This document shows, piece after piece, positions 21,046-29,314 of a DNA stretch of 64,000 nucleotides. This DNA comes from Hyphomicrobium_A sp963724945. Lineage in GTDB: Bacteria; Pseudomonadota; Alphaproteobacteria; Rhizobiales; Hyphomicrobiaceae. Position 1 is the first letter of the stretch; the number at the start of each line of letters is the position of its first letter. The stretch covers positions 2,356,001 to 2,420,000 of the forward strand of contig CAVRWL010000003.1 of the NCBI GenBank assembly GCA_963724945.1, written 5' to 3'. The position numbers and the translations under genes were made by a program. The notes beneath the pieces were generated by a model. That model worked only from the letters and a program-made list of their open reading frames with translations. It did not search any database and was not told the DNA's origin.

Positions 21046-22848
21046 ATGACGGGCAATCGATGCCCCATAGCGCTGCTGGTGTTGCTCACGGCGCAAGGCT
21101 TGGGGGCGGGTGCGGTCGCCGCCGCGCCGGACGCATCGAGCGCGCGCGCCCTCGTGCTCGCCGACGATGGGCCCGTGCCGCATACGCCGGCCGACGACAT
21201 ATCGCGACAGCGCGCCGAGGATCTTGCGCGCGCGGCATCCGAGCGCTTCTCCGAGATCCTGGCGCAGGAAGGGGCGCAACCGGCCGCGCCAAGCACCCCG
21301 CCGGCCGCCAAGGCGGGCGGAAACGATGCTTTGGCGCCCGTCTGGGATTGGCTCGCGCGCGCGTCCGACCGCTATCGGGACGCCATCGTCGCAAAATTCA
21401 GGAACCCATCGGGTGAGATTACCGTCAAGGCGCCTGTGGGTCAGGTCGCGGCGGGAACCTCCGCGATGGGTGCCGCCTCGCCGCCCCATGAGGCCGAGCC
21501 GACGGCGCCCTTGAGCTGGGGGTCGATCGTGGAACGAGCGCGCGACTGGCTCGCGCGCGCCAATCGCTCCTACCGCAACGAGATCGTCAAGAAGCTCGTG
21601 CGGCCCTCCGCACCGGAGGCGGCTGAAGGCCTCGCCAACACCCCGCAGGTGCCGACCGCTGCGCCGCCCAATGCTGCGACACCCGCTGCACCCGCGGCAC
21701 AGGAAGCCAAGCCTGCCGCGCAGACGGCCGAGGAAAAGCGCAAGGCGGAAGCCGACGCCAAGCGCGCAGCGGCGGATGCCCAGGCCAAACGCAAGGCTGA
21801 GGCCAAGCGACAGGCGGAGGAAAAGCGCAAGGCGGAGGCCGAAGCCAAACGCGTCGCGGCGGAAGCCGAGGCCAAACGCGTCGCAGACGCCAAGCGACAG
21901 GCCGAGGAGCAGCGCAAGGCGGAGGCCGAAGCCAAACGCGTCGCGGCGGAAGCCGAGGCCAAACGCGCCGCAGACGCCAAGCGACAGGCCGAGGAGCAGC
22001 GCAAGGCGGAGGCCGAAGCCAAACGCGTCGCGGCGGAAGCCGAGGCCAAACGCGTCGCGGACGCCAAGCGACAGGCCGAGGAGCAGCGCAAGGCGGAGGC
22101 CGAAGCCAAACGCGGCGCGGCGGAGGCCGAGGCCAAGCGCGCCGCAGAGGCCAAGCGACAGGACGAGGAGCAGCGCAAGGCGGAGGCCGAAGCCAAACGC
22201 GTCGCAGCGGAAGCCGAGGCGACGCGCGCCGCAGAGGCCAAGCGCCTCGCCGAGGAGGCCGAGGCTGAGCACAAGGCCGTGGCTGAGGCGGAAGCCAAGC
22301 GCATGACGGCGATGGGGCCGGAGCGCCCCGAAAAGCCCGCTTCCTCCGGCAAGACGGTTGCCGCCGGTGCAGGCGGGGAGATGAGCGAGGCCCGCAAGGC
22401 GGAGGCGGCCGAGGAGCCGCCGCCGAGGGTCAAAGCGGCCGTCAGCAAAATGCGGCGGACCACGAGGCATGCGCACAGGTCGCGCCGCAAGCGCTACGTG
22501 GTGCAGATGGGCGCCTACAGGCATGCGCACAGGGTGCACCGCAAGCGCGTCTACGGCTACCGCCACAAGGCTCACGCCATGCACGGGCGCCGCCACCGTC
22601 GGAGCTATGTGCGCGTGCCGGCCTGCAACTGCGAGCGGGTATACCGCTGCCGCCACCGTGTGAGGAGCCGTTGGGTGCGCGTCGAGCAGCCTTATGCCGT
22701 GCGTCGCCGCGAGGTGATTATTGAGGAGGCGCCGCGCTACTACGTGACGGGTGGGCGCTTCAGCAGGATCTACCGGAGCCATCGGGGCAACGCACCGAGG
22801 CTTATCTATCGGCGTCGGCGCCTCTATATTCATAGTCGCGGGTGGTAA
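21046..22848 (+). CDS. Exported Ala/Lys/Glu-rich coiled-coil repeat protein with basic Arg/His/Tyr-rich C terminus
   Basis: A 600-residue protein of unknown function. A signal peptide (LLVLLTAQGLGAGAVAAA) is followed by two related segments, WDWLARASDRYRDAIVAKF (about 100-118) and RDWLARANRSYRNEIVKKL (about 166-184). Residues about 225-425 form a long charged Ala-rich helix of TolA type, built largely from five 29-residue repeats encoded by 87-bp DNA repeats. The C-terminal 130 residues are extremely basic and rich in Arg, His and Tyr, with a CNCERVYRCRH cysteine cluster. This suggests a periplasmic or envelope-spanning stalk with a polyanion-binding end, which is inference. The ATP-driven transporter gene follows 102 bases later. 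Confidence 0.75.
   Translation: MTGNRCPIALLVLLTAQGLGAGAVAAAPDASSARALVLADDGPVPHTPADDISRQRAEDLARAASERFSEILAQEGAQPAAPSTPPAAKAGGNDALAPVWDWLARASDRYRDAIVAKFRNPSGEITVKAPVGQVAAGTSAMGAASPPHEAEPTAPLSWGSIVERARDWLARANRSYRNEIVKKLVRPSAPEAAEGLANTPQVPTAAPPNAATPAAPAAQEAKPAAQTAEEKRKAEADAKRAAADAQAKRKAEAKRQAEEKRKAEAEAKRVAAEAEAKRVADAKRQAEEQRKAEAEAKRVAAEAEAKRAADAKRQAEEQRKAEAEAKRVAAEAEAKRVADAKRQAEEQRKAEAEAKRGAAEAEAKRAAEAKRQDEEQRKAEAEAKRVAAEAEATRAAEAKRLAEEAEAEHKAVAEAEAKRMTAMGPERPEKPASSGKTVAAGAGGEMSEARKAEAAEEPPPRVKAAVSKMRRTTRHAHRSRRKRYVVQMGAYRHAHRVHRKRVYGYRHKAHAMHGRRHRRSYVRVPACNCERVYRCRHRVRSRWVRVEQPYAVRRREVIIEEAPRYYVTGGRFSRIYRSHRGNAPRLIYRRRRLYIHSRGW
21817..22251 (+). repeat. Five tandem 87-bp in-frame repeats
   Basis: Five copies with an exact 87-base period start at 21817, 21904, 21991, 22078 and 22165, each beginning with GAGGAG or GAGGAA and encoding EE(Q/K)RKAEAEAKR followed by VAAEAEAKR and (V/A)A(D/E)AKRQ. 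Copies 2 to 4 are nearly identical in DNA; copy 5 diverges toward its end. An 87-base unit keeps the frame, so copy number can change without breaking the protein. The repeats lie inside the gene and are not a CRISPR array. Confidence 0.95.
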
Positions 22849-22950
22849 GGGCGCCCCGCTCACCCCGGGCCGCCGCAGACGTCGCCGCTCGCCGCTGACG
22901 CCGTCCGCGTCGCGTTTCCGAGGAGTTCGGTCTCCATCAAAGCAGGTCTC

Positions 22951-24885
22951 ATGTCCTTTCCACCCGCGATGCCGGCCGCTCCCACCGACGACCGCGAGGA
23001 GGACTACCTCTCGGCCCGTACGAGCCATCGGACGGTGCTGAGCGGCTTACTGCCATTCATCTGGCCGCAAGGGCGTCCCGATCTCAGGGTGCGGGTCGTC
23101 GTCGCCTTCGCCGTGCTGCTGTTGGCAAAGCTCGTCACGGTGGCGGTGCCGATCTTCTACAAGGACGCGACCGACCGGCTCACCGCCGGCGCCGGGGCCA
23201 TTCACACTGGCCAAGGGCTTATGCTCGGCGTCGGTGCGCTCCTCATCGCCTACGGCACGGGGCGCGTCTTGACGATGGTGCTGACGCAGATCCGCGACGT
23301 CATCTTCACCGAGGTCGGCCAGCATGCGGTGCGCCAGCTCAACGTCCGCACGTTCATGCACTTGCACCGCTTGTCGCTGCGCTTCCACCTCGAGCGGCGC
23401 ACGGGCGGCTTGTCGCGCGTCATCGAGCGGGCGACGCGGGGGATAGAGCTCATCATCCGCATGGGCATCCTCAACGTGGTGCCGACCGCGCTCGAGCTCG
23501 CGCTCGTCGCCGGGCTGCTGCTCTACTATTTCGACTGGCGCTACGTCGCGATCGTCATCGTGACCGTCGCCGTCTACATGTGGTTCACGTTCGCCGCGAG
23601 CGAGTGGCGTATCGCCATCCGCCGCGAGATGAACGACAGCGACACCGACGCCAACACCAAGGCGATCGACAGCCTCTTGAACTTCGAGACGGTCAAGTAT
23701 TTCGGCAACGAGGCGCTCGAGGCGCGGCGCTTCGACAGCTCCATGGCGCGCTACGAGAGAGCCGCGATCAAGACCTTCCACTCGCTCGGCGTGCTCAACT
23801 CCGGCCAGGCGCTCATCTTCACGATCGGCATGACCGCCTGCATGCTGCTGGCCGCGCGCGGCGTCATGGCCGGGACGCATACGATCGGCGAGTTCGTGAT
23901 GATCAACGCGCTGATGATCCAGCTCTACATGCCCTTGAACTTCATGGGCATGGTCTACCGCGAGATCAAGCAGGGGCTTGTCGACCTGGAGGCCATGTTT
24001 GCGCTTCTGGACGAGCACCCGGAGGTCAAGGACAAGCCCGGTGCCAAGCCGCTCAGCGCGACGAAAGGCGAGATCCGCTTTGCCAACGTCGGCTTCCGCT
24101 ACGAGCATCAGCGGAGCATCCTGAAGGACCTGTCCTTCGAGGTGCCGGCGGGGAAGATGGTGGCGATCGTGGGCCCGTCGGGGGCTGGCAAGTCGACGTT
24201 GAGCCGCATCCTGTTCCGCTTCTACGACATCGAGGCGGGGCAGGTGACAATCGATCGCCAGGACATCCGCGACGTGACGCAGGAATCCTTGCGCGCCGCG
24301 ATCGGCGTGGTGCCGCAGGACACAGTGCTGTTCAATGACACGATCTTCTACAACATCAAGTATGGCCGCTTCGACGCCACGGATGAGGAGATCTACGCCG
24401 CGGCCAGGCTGGCGCAGATCGATGGCTTCATCCGCACGCTCCCCGACGGCTACAAGACGATGGTCGGAGAGCGGGGCCTGAAGCTGTCGGGCGGCGAGAA
24501 GCAGCGCGTCGCCATCGCGCGCACGATCCTCAAAGGGCCGCCGATCCTGATCCTCGACGAGGCGACGAGCGCGCTCGACAGCCACACCGAAAGGGAGATC
24601 CAGGACGCGCTCGACCGCGTCGCCCGCAACCGCACCACGCTCGTCATCGCGCACCGCCTGTCGACCATCGTGCACGCCGATAACATCCTCGTGCTCGAGA
24701 AGGGGCGCCTGGTGGAGCAGGGCACGCATGCCCAACTGATCGCCAAGGGCGGACTCTATGCGAGCCTGTGGGCGCGCCAGCGCCAGGCCGAGAAGGCGCG
24801 CGAGGAGCTGGCGCACGCGCTCGAGGAAGCCGAGCGCAGCGGCGCACTGAGGCCCGAGGAGGCAAAGCTCGTTGCGGCGAAATAG
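22951..24885 (+). CDS. Atm1-type ABC transporter, fused permease and ATPase
   Basis: A 644-residue ABC exporter half-transporter. The N-terminal membrane domain has about six helices (about 45-340) and includes the NFETVKYFGNEALEARRF segment typical of Atm1/heavy-metal-tolerance exporters. The ATPase domain has Walker A GPSGAGKST starting at residue 408, signature LSGGEKQR at 512, and Walker B ILILDEATSALD at about 532, with H-loop VIAHRLSTI. Atm1-type proteins export glutathione-linked sulfur compounds or metal conjugates; here the cargo is inferred. A homodimer is expected in the inner membrane. Confidence 0.93.
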   Translation: MSFPPAMPAAPTDDREEDYLSARTSHRTVLSGLLPFIWPQGRPDLRVRVVVAFAVLLLAKLVTVAVPIFYKDATDRLTAGAGAIHTGQGLMLGVGALLIAYGTGRVLTMVLTQIRDVIFTEVGQHAVRQLNVRTFMHLHRLSLRFHLERRTGGLSRVIERATRGIELIIRMGILNVVPTALELALVAGLLLYYFDWRYVAIVIVTVAVYMWFTFAASEWRIAIRREMNDSDTDANTKAIDSLLNFETVKYFGNEALEARRFDSSMARYERAAIKTFHSLGVLNSGQALIFTIGMTACMLLAARGVMAGTHTIGEFVMINALMIQLYMPLNFMGMVYREIKQGLVDLEAMFALLDEHPEVKDKPGAKPLSATKGEIRFANVGFRYEHQRSILKDLSFEVPAGKMVAIVGPSGAGKSTLSRILFRFYDIEAGQVTIDRQDIRDVTQESLRAAIGVVPQDTVLFNDTIFYNIKYGRFDATDEEIYAAARLAQIDGFIRTLPDGYKTMVGERGLKLSGGEKQRVAIARTILKGPPILILDEATSALDSHTEREIQDALDRVARNRTTLVIAHRLSTIVHADNILVLEKGRLVEQGTHAQLIAKGGLYASLWARQRQAEKAREELAHALEEAERSGALRPEEAKLVAAK

Positions 24886-25001
24886 AGCTGCCAGGCGCGA
24901 AGCTCCGCATTGGGCTCTAAGCTTAACTGCGGCGAGAGGGGCAGGGGGCTACGCTTGGTGCCGCCGCAGCCGGTGCCGGGTGCGCACGGAGATGAACTAG
25001 G

Positions 25002-25760
25002 ATGTCGGCGCAACGTGAGCACTGGTTGAAGGAGCAGGGGCGCCGCCTCTTGCGCGGCCTCCTCGTTGCCTTCGGCCTCCTAGCGCACGGCGCGCGCGCG
25101 GCGTGGTGGCTCCTTCGCCCGTCGCTCATCTTTGCGCTCAATGTGCTGCTGGCACTGCTCCTGCTGTTTGAGGAGTGGGGCTGGCGCCCGCTCTCCAGTC
25201 TGCTGGCCCAGCTCGCCCGCTTCCGCGTCTGGGCGCTTGCCGAGCTGTGGATCGCGGGGCTGCCGCCCTACGGCGCGCTGACGGCGCTCGCGGTGCCGAG
25301 CGCGATTGTCATCCCGACCAAGCTCATCGGCGTCTACCTGCTGGCGACCGGCCATTTCATGACCGCGACGGCCCTCATCCTGTGCGCGAAGCTCGCCGGC
25401 ACGGCGCTTGTCGCGCGCATCTTCATTCTCACCAAGCCGCAGCTCATGCAGATCGCGTGGTTCCAGCGTACCCTCGACACCTTCGTGCCTTGGCAGGAGG
25501 CGCTTTTCACCAAAGTTCGGGCCACCTGGGCCTGGCGCACCGGCCACGTCGCCAAGCGGCGCGCCAACGCCTACGTGCGGCGCTCCTGGACTCTCCTGCG
25601 CCCGCAGCTCGAGGCGGCATGGGCGCGCCTCAAGCCGCAAATGTCGGCGCACGCGCATCGCCAGCGCGTCGGCACGCGCGCGTTCCTGGCGCAGGGTGCC
25701 GAGGCCGGCCGACGCCTGGTGCGGCGGCTCGAAGCCTTGGCGGATATCAAGCGACATTGA
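25002..25760 (+). CDS. Conserved membrane protein of unknown function
   Basis: A 252-residue protein. An amphipathic start is followed by hydrophobic segments at about 16-60 (LRGLLVAFGLLAHG, PSLIFALNVLLALLLLF), 85-112 (ALTALAVPSAIVIPTKLIGVYL) and 118-140 (TALILCAKLAGTALVARIFI). The C-terminal third is basic and Arg/Ala-rich, predicted cytoplasmic, with several Trp residues. I recognise no named domain; membrane proteins of this look are common in Hyphomicrobiales. The 3' end overlaps the convergent soxZ gene by 14 bases, which is tight but both frames look real. Confidence 0.7.
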   Translation: MSAQREHWLKEQGRRLLRGLLVAFGLLAHGARAAWWLLRPSLIFALNVLLALLLLFEEWGWRPLSSLLAQLARFRVWALAELWIAGLPPYGALTALAVPSAIVIPTKLIGVYLLATGHFMTATALILCAKLAGTALVARIFILTKPQLMQIAWFQRTLDTFVPWQEALFTKVRATWAWRTGHVAKRRANAYVRRSWTLLRPQLEAAWARLKPQMSAHAHRQRVGTRAFLAQGAEAGRRLVRRLEALADIKRH

Positions 25761-26070
25761 GCGGAACGTTCGCCACCGTGCGCTCGCCGGTGTCGTCGAT
25801 CCACACGAGCTGCAACGCGCCGGGGCCGGGAACCTTAAGGTAGAACGCGATGTAGGGATTGGCGGCGATGCCGGGCCCTAGCTGGGCGGAGAACACCTCC
25901 TCGCCGGCGAACGTCGCGGTGAACGTATGAATGATGTCGCGCGGGATCACATTGCCGGCGGCGTCCTTGCGGTTGCCGGTCTCCATGATGTGGGTCGCGA
26001 GCGTCTTGATCTCGATGACCTCGCCTCTATTGACGCTCTGGGGAACCTTGACGCGCGGCGGTTTCTTCAT
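25747..26070 (-). CDS. soxZ: Thiosulfate-oxidation carrier complex subunit SoxZ
   Basis: A 107-residue SoxZ, the partner of SoxY in the periplasmic sulfur-carrier complex. The start PPRVKVPQSVNRGEVIEIKTLATHIMETG, then DIIHTFTATFAGEEVFSAQLGPGIAANPYIAFYL, matches the SoxZ immunoglobulin-like fold closely, and the end is the usual TGERTVANVPLNV-like strand. SoxYZ holds sulfur intermediates on the SoxY cysteine. It has no signal peptide of its own, as is usual for SoxZ, and is exported with SoxY. It lies 10 bases after soxY on the same strand. Confidence 0.94.
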   Translation of the reverse strand: MKKPPRVKVPQSVNRGEVIEIKTLATHIMETGNRKDAAGNVIPRDIIHTFTATFAGEEVFSAQLGPGIAANPYIAFYLKVPGPGALQLVWIDDTGERTVANVPLNVA

Positions 26071-26080
26071 GGGTCGCTCC

Positions 26081-26563
26081 TCACATCCCGCAGCCGCCGA
26101 TTTTCACCGCGACCGTACGCGTGCCGATCAGAAACGTGCCGTCGCTAAGCTCCGCGACTGCGATCACGTCCTGCGACTTGGCAAGCCGCATGCGGCTCGT
26201 GACGCTGGCCTTGCCCGACAGCGGCGTGAAGCGGAACGTCGCGACGGTGGCGTGCGGGTTCAAAGTCGAGAGCAGGTGTATGGATTTGACGTGGTTCTCC
26301 GGGGTCATCGGGCTCGCCACGCTCAAGCCCACCGGCACGTATGCGCCGTTCTCCACGGCCTCGGGCAGGTCCATATCGATGCCGCCCACTTTCGGCTCGG
26401 CACCTGCGAGCAGGCTCGCGAGTGCGGCGTCAAATTGTGCGCTGCGCTCGGAGGCGTCCGCGTCCGGCACCACGGCGAGCAGCGCAGCGACGAGCGCCGC
26501 CGCGCCGGCGCCCGCCACGAAATCGCGGCGATCGAGCATCAGGAGGCGGGTCGTCTTCGCCAT
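26081..26563 (-). CDS. soxY: Thiosulfate-oxidation carrier protein SoxY
   Basis: A 160-residue SoxY. The N terminus carries a twin-arginine signal (LDRRDFVAGAGAAALVAALLA; Arg12-Arg13) for Tat export together with SoxZ. The C terminus ends KIGGCGM, with the sulfur-carrying Cys158 on the flexible Gly arm; the canonical ending is GGCGG, so the last residue here is Met. The start at 26563 (MAKTTRLLMLDRRDF) is tentative; 26587 and an internal Met are alternatives. The gene is divergent from the sulfide dehydrogenase flavoprotein gene with about 76 bases between, which probably holds a shared regulatory region. Confidence 0.9.
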   Translation of the reverse strand: MAKTTRLLMLDRRDFVAGAGAAALVAALLAVVPDADASERSAQFDAALASLLAGAEPKVGGIDMDLPEAVENGAYVPVGLSVASPMTPENHVKSIHLLSTLNPHATVATFRFTPLSGKASVTSRMRLAKSQDVIAVAELSDGTFLIGTRTVAVKIGGCGM

Positions 26564-26639
26564 CGCGGGGATTGTCCATTGCCGCATGTTGCCAGGCCCG
26601 CTAACGATATCGGCAATGGCGCGCCGGGGACAAGGCATC

Positions 26640-27962
26640 ATGACCATGATTAATCGCAGGGAGTTCACGCGGCTCATCGGGGGCGTGGGGCTTGCCGGGC
26701 TCGCTCCCGGCCTTCTTGCCACACCAGCCATCGCCAAGGGCGGGGGCAAGGTCGTCATCGTCGGCGGCGGTGCGGGCGGCGCCACGGTGGCGCGCATCCT
26801 CAGAAGCGAGGCGCCGCAGCTCGACGTGACGGTCGTCGAGACGCAGCCGATCTACACCACCTGCTTCAACTCCAACCACTACTTCGGCGGCTTTCGCACC
26901 TTCGCTTCCCTGCAGCATTCCTACGACGGGCTGCGCAAGCTCGGCGTCAACGTCATCACCGACACTGCGAGCGGCATCGATAGCGCCAAGCGGACAGTCG
27001 CACTCGCTCAAGGAAAGACGCTTGCCTACGATCGGCTCGTGCTCTCGCCCGGCATCGACTTCAAGTACGACGCGATCGAGGGCTATTCGCCGCAAGCCGC
27101 CGAGATCATGCCGCACGCTTGGAAGGCTGGCCCGCAGACGCTGCTCTTGATGCGGCAATTGGAAGCGATGGACGACGGCGGCGTCGTCGTCATGGCGGTA
27201 CCGGGCAACCCCTACCGCTGCCCGCCGGGGCCGTACGAGCGCGCGTGCATGATCGCGCACTTCTTGAAGACCAAGAAGCCCAAGTCGAAGCTCGTCATCT
27301 TCGACGCCAAGAAGATGTTCTCCAAGCAGCCGGCGTTCGAGGAGGCCTTCGCGAGATACTACGACGGCATCATCGATCTCAACCTGACCAACGAGATCGA
27401 CGATTTCCGCGTCACGAGCGTCGATCCCAAGACGATGGAGGTCGTGACGAAGTCGGGCACGCGCATGAAGGCGGCGGTTGCCAACATCATTCCTCCGCAG
27501 AAGGCGGGCGGAATCGCCGCGCAGGCCGGCTGCACCGAGGGCGACTGGTGCCCGATCAAGCCAGAGAGCTTCGCCTCCACCAAGGTCGCGGGCGTCTACG
27601 TCCTCGGCAACTCTGCGATTGCAACGGAGATGCCGAAGTCGGCGTTCGCGGCCAACAGCCAGGGCAAGGCGGTCGCCGCCGACATCCTCGCCGAGCTCGC
27701 CGGCGCCGAGCGCTTCCCCGCGCGCTACCGCAATACGTGCTGGTCGCTTCTCGCCGCCGACGACAGCATCAAGGTCGGCGCGAGCTACAAGCCGGGCGAG
27801 AAGGACGGCAAGACATTGCTGGAGGCGTCGGGGGGCTTCGTCTCGAAACCGGGCGAGAGCGCGGAGGAGCGCAAGAAGAACGCTGCCGAAGGCCTCGCTT
27901 GGTACCACGCGATCATCGCCGACGCCTTCAACGACGACACCGACGCCGGCCACAAGGGCTGA
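26640..27962 (+). CDS. fccB: Flavocytochrome c sulfide dehydrogenase, flavoprotein subunit
   Basis: A 440-residue FccB/SoxF-type flavoprotein oxidising sulfide to sulfur in the periplasm. A Tat signal (MINRREFTRLIGG, cleavage near residue 32) precedes the FAD dinucleotide motif VVIVGGGAGGATVAR. Cys75 in YTTCFNSNHYFGG is the expected covalent FAD attachment site, and the redox cysteines are in YRCPPGPYERAC and GDWCPIKPES. The C-terminal domain (RNTCWSLLAADDSIKVGASY) is typical. The ATG at 26640 follows GGGGACAAGG; the frame is open further upstream but that would run through soxY. No cytochrome subunit follows directly; a candidate lies at 30688-31017. Confidence 0.94.
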   Translation: MTMINRREFTRLIGGVGLAGLAPGLLATPAIAKGGGKVVIVGGGAGGATVARILRSEAPQLDVTVVETQPIYTTCFNSNHYFGGFRTFASLQHSYDGLRKLGVNVITDTASGIDSAKRTVALAQGKTLAYDRLVLSPGIDFKYDAIEGYSPQAAEIMPHAWKAGPQTLLLMRQLEAMDDGGVVVMAVPGNPYRCPPGPYERACMIAHFLKTKKPKSKLVIFDAKKMFSKQPAFEEAFARYYDGIIDLNLTNEIDDFRVTSVDPKTMEVVTKSGTRMKAAVANIIPPQKAGGIAAQAGCTEGDWCPIKPESFASTKVAGVYVLGNSAIATEMPKSAFAANSQGKAVAADILAELAGAERFPARYRNTCWSLLAADDSIKVGASYKPGEKDGKTLLEASGGFVSKPGESAEERKKNAAEGLAWYHAIIADAFNDDTDAGHKG

Positions 27963-28060
27963 GGGGTTGCTTTCTCCCGTCGCCGCGCCTCGTCTGTCAT
28001 CCTTGGACTTGCCCCGAGGATTGCGCGACGGCTGGGGCAGCTTGCCCATGCTCGCTCCGT

Positions 28061-28537
28061 TCAGCACGCGCGCTCGGCTTCGCGCGCATAGCGCTCGATA
28101 AGCCCGGGCCATCCGCGGTCGACGTCCTTGCGCAGCGACGCGCCGGCGTCCGCCCCCATCGTCTCGAACTTGTGGTGCACAAGCTCGACGAGCGTGGCGT
28201 CCGGGCCGTCGGCGGTGAAGCGCACGTCGACCTCCGATTTCATGGCGGCGTCGGGTTTCCATTGCGCGTTGATCTGCCAGAGGAGCACCACGCGCTGGGG
28301 CGGCTCCCAGAGGACGATGGTGGCAACCGTCGTCTCCGTGCCGTCCTTGGCGATCTCGAGCCAGCGGCCGCCGAGCCGCGGCTCCATCACAACCTTCGCC
28401 CTCGGCGTCTTGCCAATTCCGTGCTCGAGCGGCCACCACAGCGTCAGGCCGCTGGTGAACACATCGAACGCGCGGGCGATCGGCACCTTGACGCGAACGC
28501 TTTTGCGCACGGGGGCGATGACGGTAGTGGCGGTCAT
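28061..28537 (-). CDS. SRPBCC (AHSA1-like) domain protein
   Basis: A 158-residue protein with the SRPBCC/Bet v 1-like fold of the AHSA1 type: VRKSVRVKVPIARAFDVFTSGLTLWWP at the start, an EPRLGGRWLE strand, then WEPPQRVVLLWQIN. Such proteins bind hydrophobic ligands; the particular ligand is unknown. The start overlaps the stop of the ArsR-type gene (4 bases), so the two are one operon. ArsR plus AHSA1 pairs are a common stress or detoxification cassette, but no resistance can be assigned from sequence. Confidence 0.88.
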   Translation of the reverse strand: MTATTVIAPVRKSVRVKVPIARAFDVFTSGLTLWWPLEHGIGKTPRAKVVMEPRLGGRWLEIAKDGTETTVATIVLWEPPQRVVLLWQINAQWKPDAAMKSEVDVRFTADGPDATLVELVHHKFETMGADAGASLRKDVDRGWPGLIERYAREAERAC

Positions 28538-28848
28538 GGATCTACTCCTTGCGATTTCTCCGCTTCCGCTTTGAACGCCTCGAGCGCGTCGTCCCAGAAG
28601 CTGTCGAGCCAGTCACGCAATTCGACGAGGCCCTCGCGGCGCAGCGAATAGATGCGGCGCGCTCCCTCGCTGCGCTCCGCGACGAGGCCGGCGTCCTTCA
28701 GGACCTTCAGGTGCTGGGAGACAGCGGGCCGCGACACCGGCAGGCCGGCGGCGAGCGCGTTCACCGGACGCGGACCGCCGCGCAGGCGCTCGAACACCTG
28801 GCGGCGGGTTGGGTCGGCGAGAACGGCGAGGGCGCTTGTGTAAGCCAT
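28534..28848 (-). CDS. ArsR-family winged-helix transcriptional regulator
   Basis: A 104-residue ArsR/SmtB-type repressor. It starts ALAVLADPTRRQVFERLRG and has the recognition helix VSRPAVSQHLKVLKDAGLVAERSEGARRIYSL, the standard ArsR pattern. It lacks the ELCVCDL-like metal-binding loop, so it is probably not a metal sensor and belongs to the group paired with SRPBCC proteins. A perfect inverted repeat overlaps its promoter 8 bases upstream of the start, implying autorepression of this two-gene operon. Confidence 0.92.
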   Translation of the reverse strand: MAYTSALAVLADPTRRQVFERLRGGPRPVNALAAGLPVSRPAVSQHLKVLKDAGLVAERSEGARRIYSLRREGLVELRDWLDSFWDDALEAFKAEAEKSQGVDP

Positions 28849-28855
28849 GACTAAC

Positions 28856-28873
28856 GGTAAGCTGAAGCTTACC
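28856..28873 (-). promoter_or_regulatory. Probable ArsR operator, perfect inverted repeat
   Basis: GGTAAGCTGAAGCTTACC is a perfect 7-base inverted repeat around TGAA, ending 8 bases before the regulator's start codon. On the minus strand a TTGACT -35-like box lies at 28883-28878, 5 bases before the repeat, and the -10 region (TTACCG, 17-base spacing, weak) overlaps its end. A bound dimer would therefore block the promoter. This is inferred from position and symmetry. Confidence 0.65.
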
Positions 28874-29013
28874 TAATAGTCAAGCCCCCCTTTTTTCCCG
28901 CCTCGAGCAGGGTGCAGGCCGTCTTGCGAAAGCGCTGCGTCGTGGCCGGGCTTGCCCCCAAGGAATGGCGCTTCGCGCTATTATGATCGTGTTTGCCGGA
29001 CGATAGGCCTTGC

Positions 29014-29292
29014 ATGAGCCCGAGGATGAAAAGCGATTTCGGCGAGCAAGGTGGCAAGCGGTGGCGGCTTCCGCCGATCTTGCGTTTCCTCGGCTTGCAT
29101 CTGGTGCTTGGGGCGGCGATCGGCGTCGCCGTCGTCTCCGTCATGGTGCTGTTGAACCTGGCGCATCTGCACGACCTCTTGACCGGGGCCGATGATCCCG
29201 TCTTGCCGCTCCTGCTCCTCTACGGCTTCAACGTGCTGACCTTTTCCAGCGTTGCGATGGGCATTGCCATCATGACGTTGCCTGCAAAGTAG
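29014..29292 (+). CDS. Small membrane protein (92 aa)
   Basis: A 92-residue protein with a polar start (KSDFGEQGGKRWRLPPI) and two hydrophobic helices: FLGLHLVLGAAIGVAVVSVMVLLNLAHL and VLPLLLLYGFNVLTFSSVAMGIAIM. Both ends are predicted cytoplasmic. No family is recognised with certainty; similar short two-helix proteins occur in Hyphomicrobiales. The start at 29014 has a GATAGG-like site; a TTG at 28993 and an ATG at 29026 are alternatives. It is convergent with the methyltransferase gene. Confidence 0.65.
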   Translation: MSPRMKSDFGEQGGKRWRLPPILRFLGLHLVLGAAIGVAVVSVMVLLNLAHLHDLLTGADDPVLPLLLLYGFNVLTFSSVAMGIAIMTLPAK

Positions 29293-29314
29293 TGCTGGTG
29301 GGCTCCGACAGCGC

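Noticed and set aside
21817..22251. CRISPR-like array
   Set aside because: The 87-base repeats are contiguous, in frame and coding, with no unique spacers and no cas genes nearby.
21013..23028. Minus-strand 671-codon frame rich in Gly, Leu and Phe
   Set aside because: It mirrors the Ala/Lys/Glu repeat gene; the hydrophobic repeats are the complement of the KAEAEAKR codons. The plus strand has a signal peptide and proper start.
23047..24816. Minus-strand 589-codon frame opposite the ABC transporter
   Set aside because: Antisense shadow of a gene with intact Walker A, signature and Walker B motifs.
26121..26639. N-terminal extension of the sulfide dehydrogenase flavoprotein
   Set aside because: The extension is antisense to soxY and lacks protein character; the Tat signal begins at 26640.
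26601..28439. Minus-strand 612-codon frame across fccB and the SRPBCC gene
   Set aside because: Shadow of fccB; no domain, and it would overlap the SRPBCC gene in the wrong frame.
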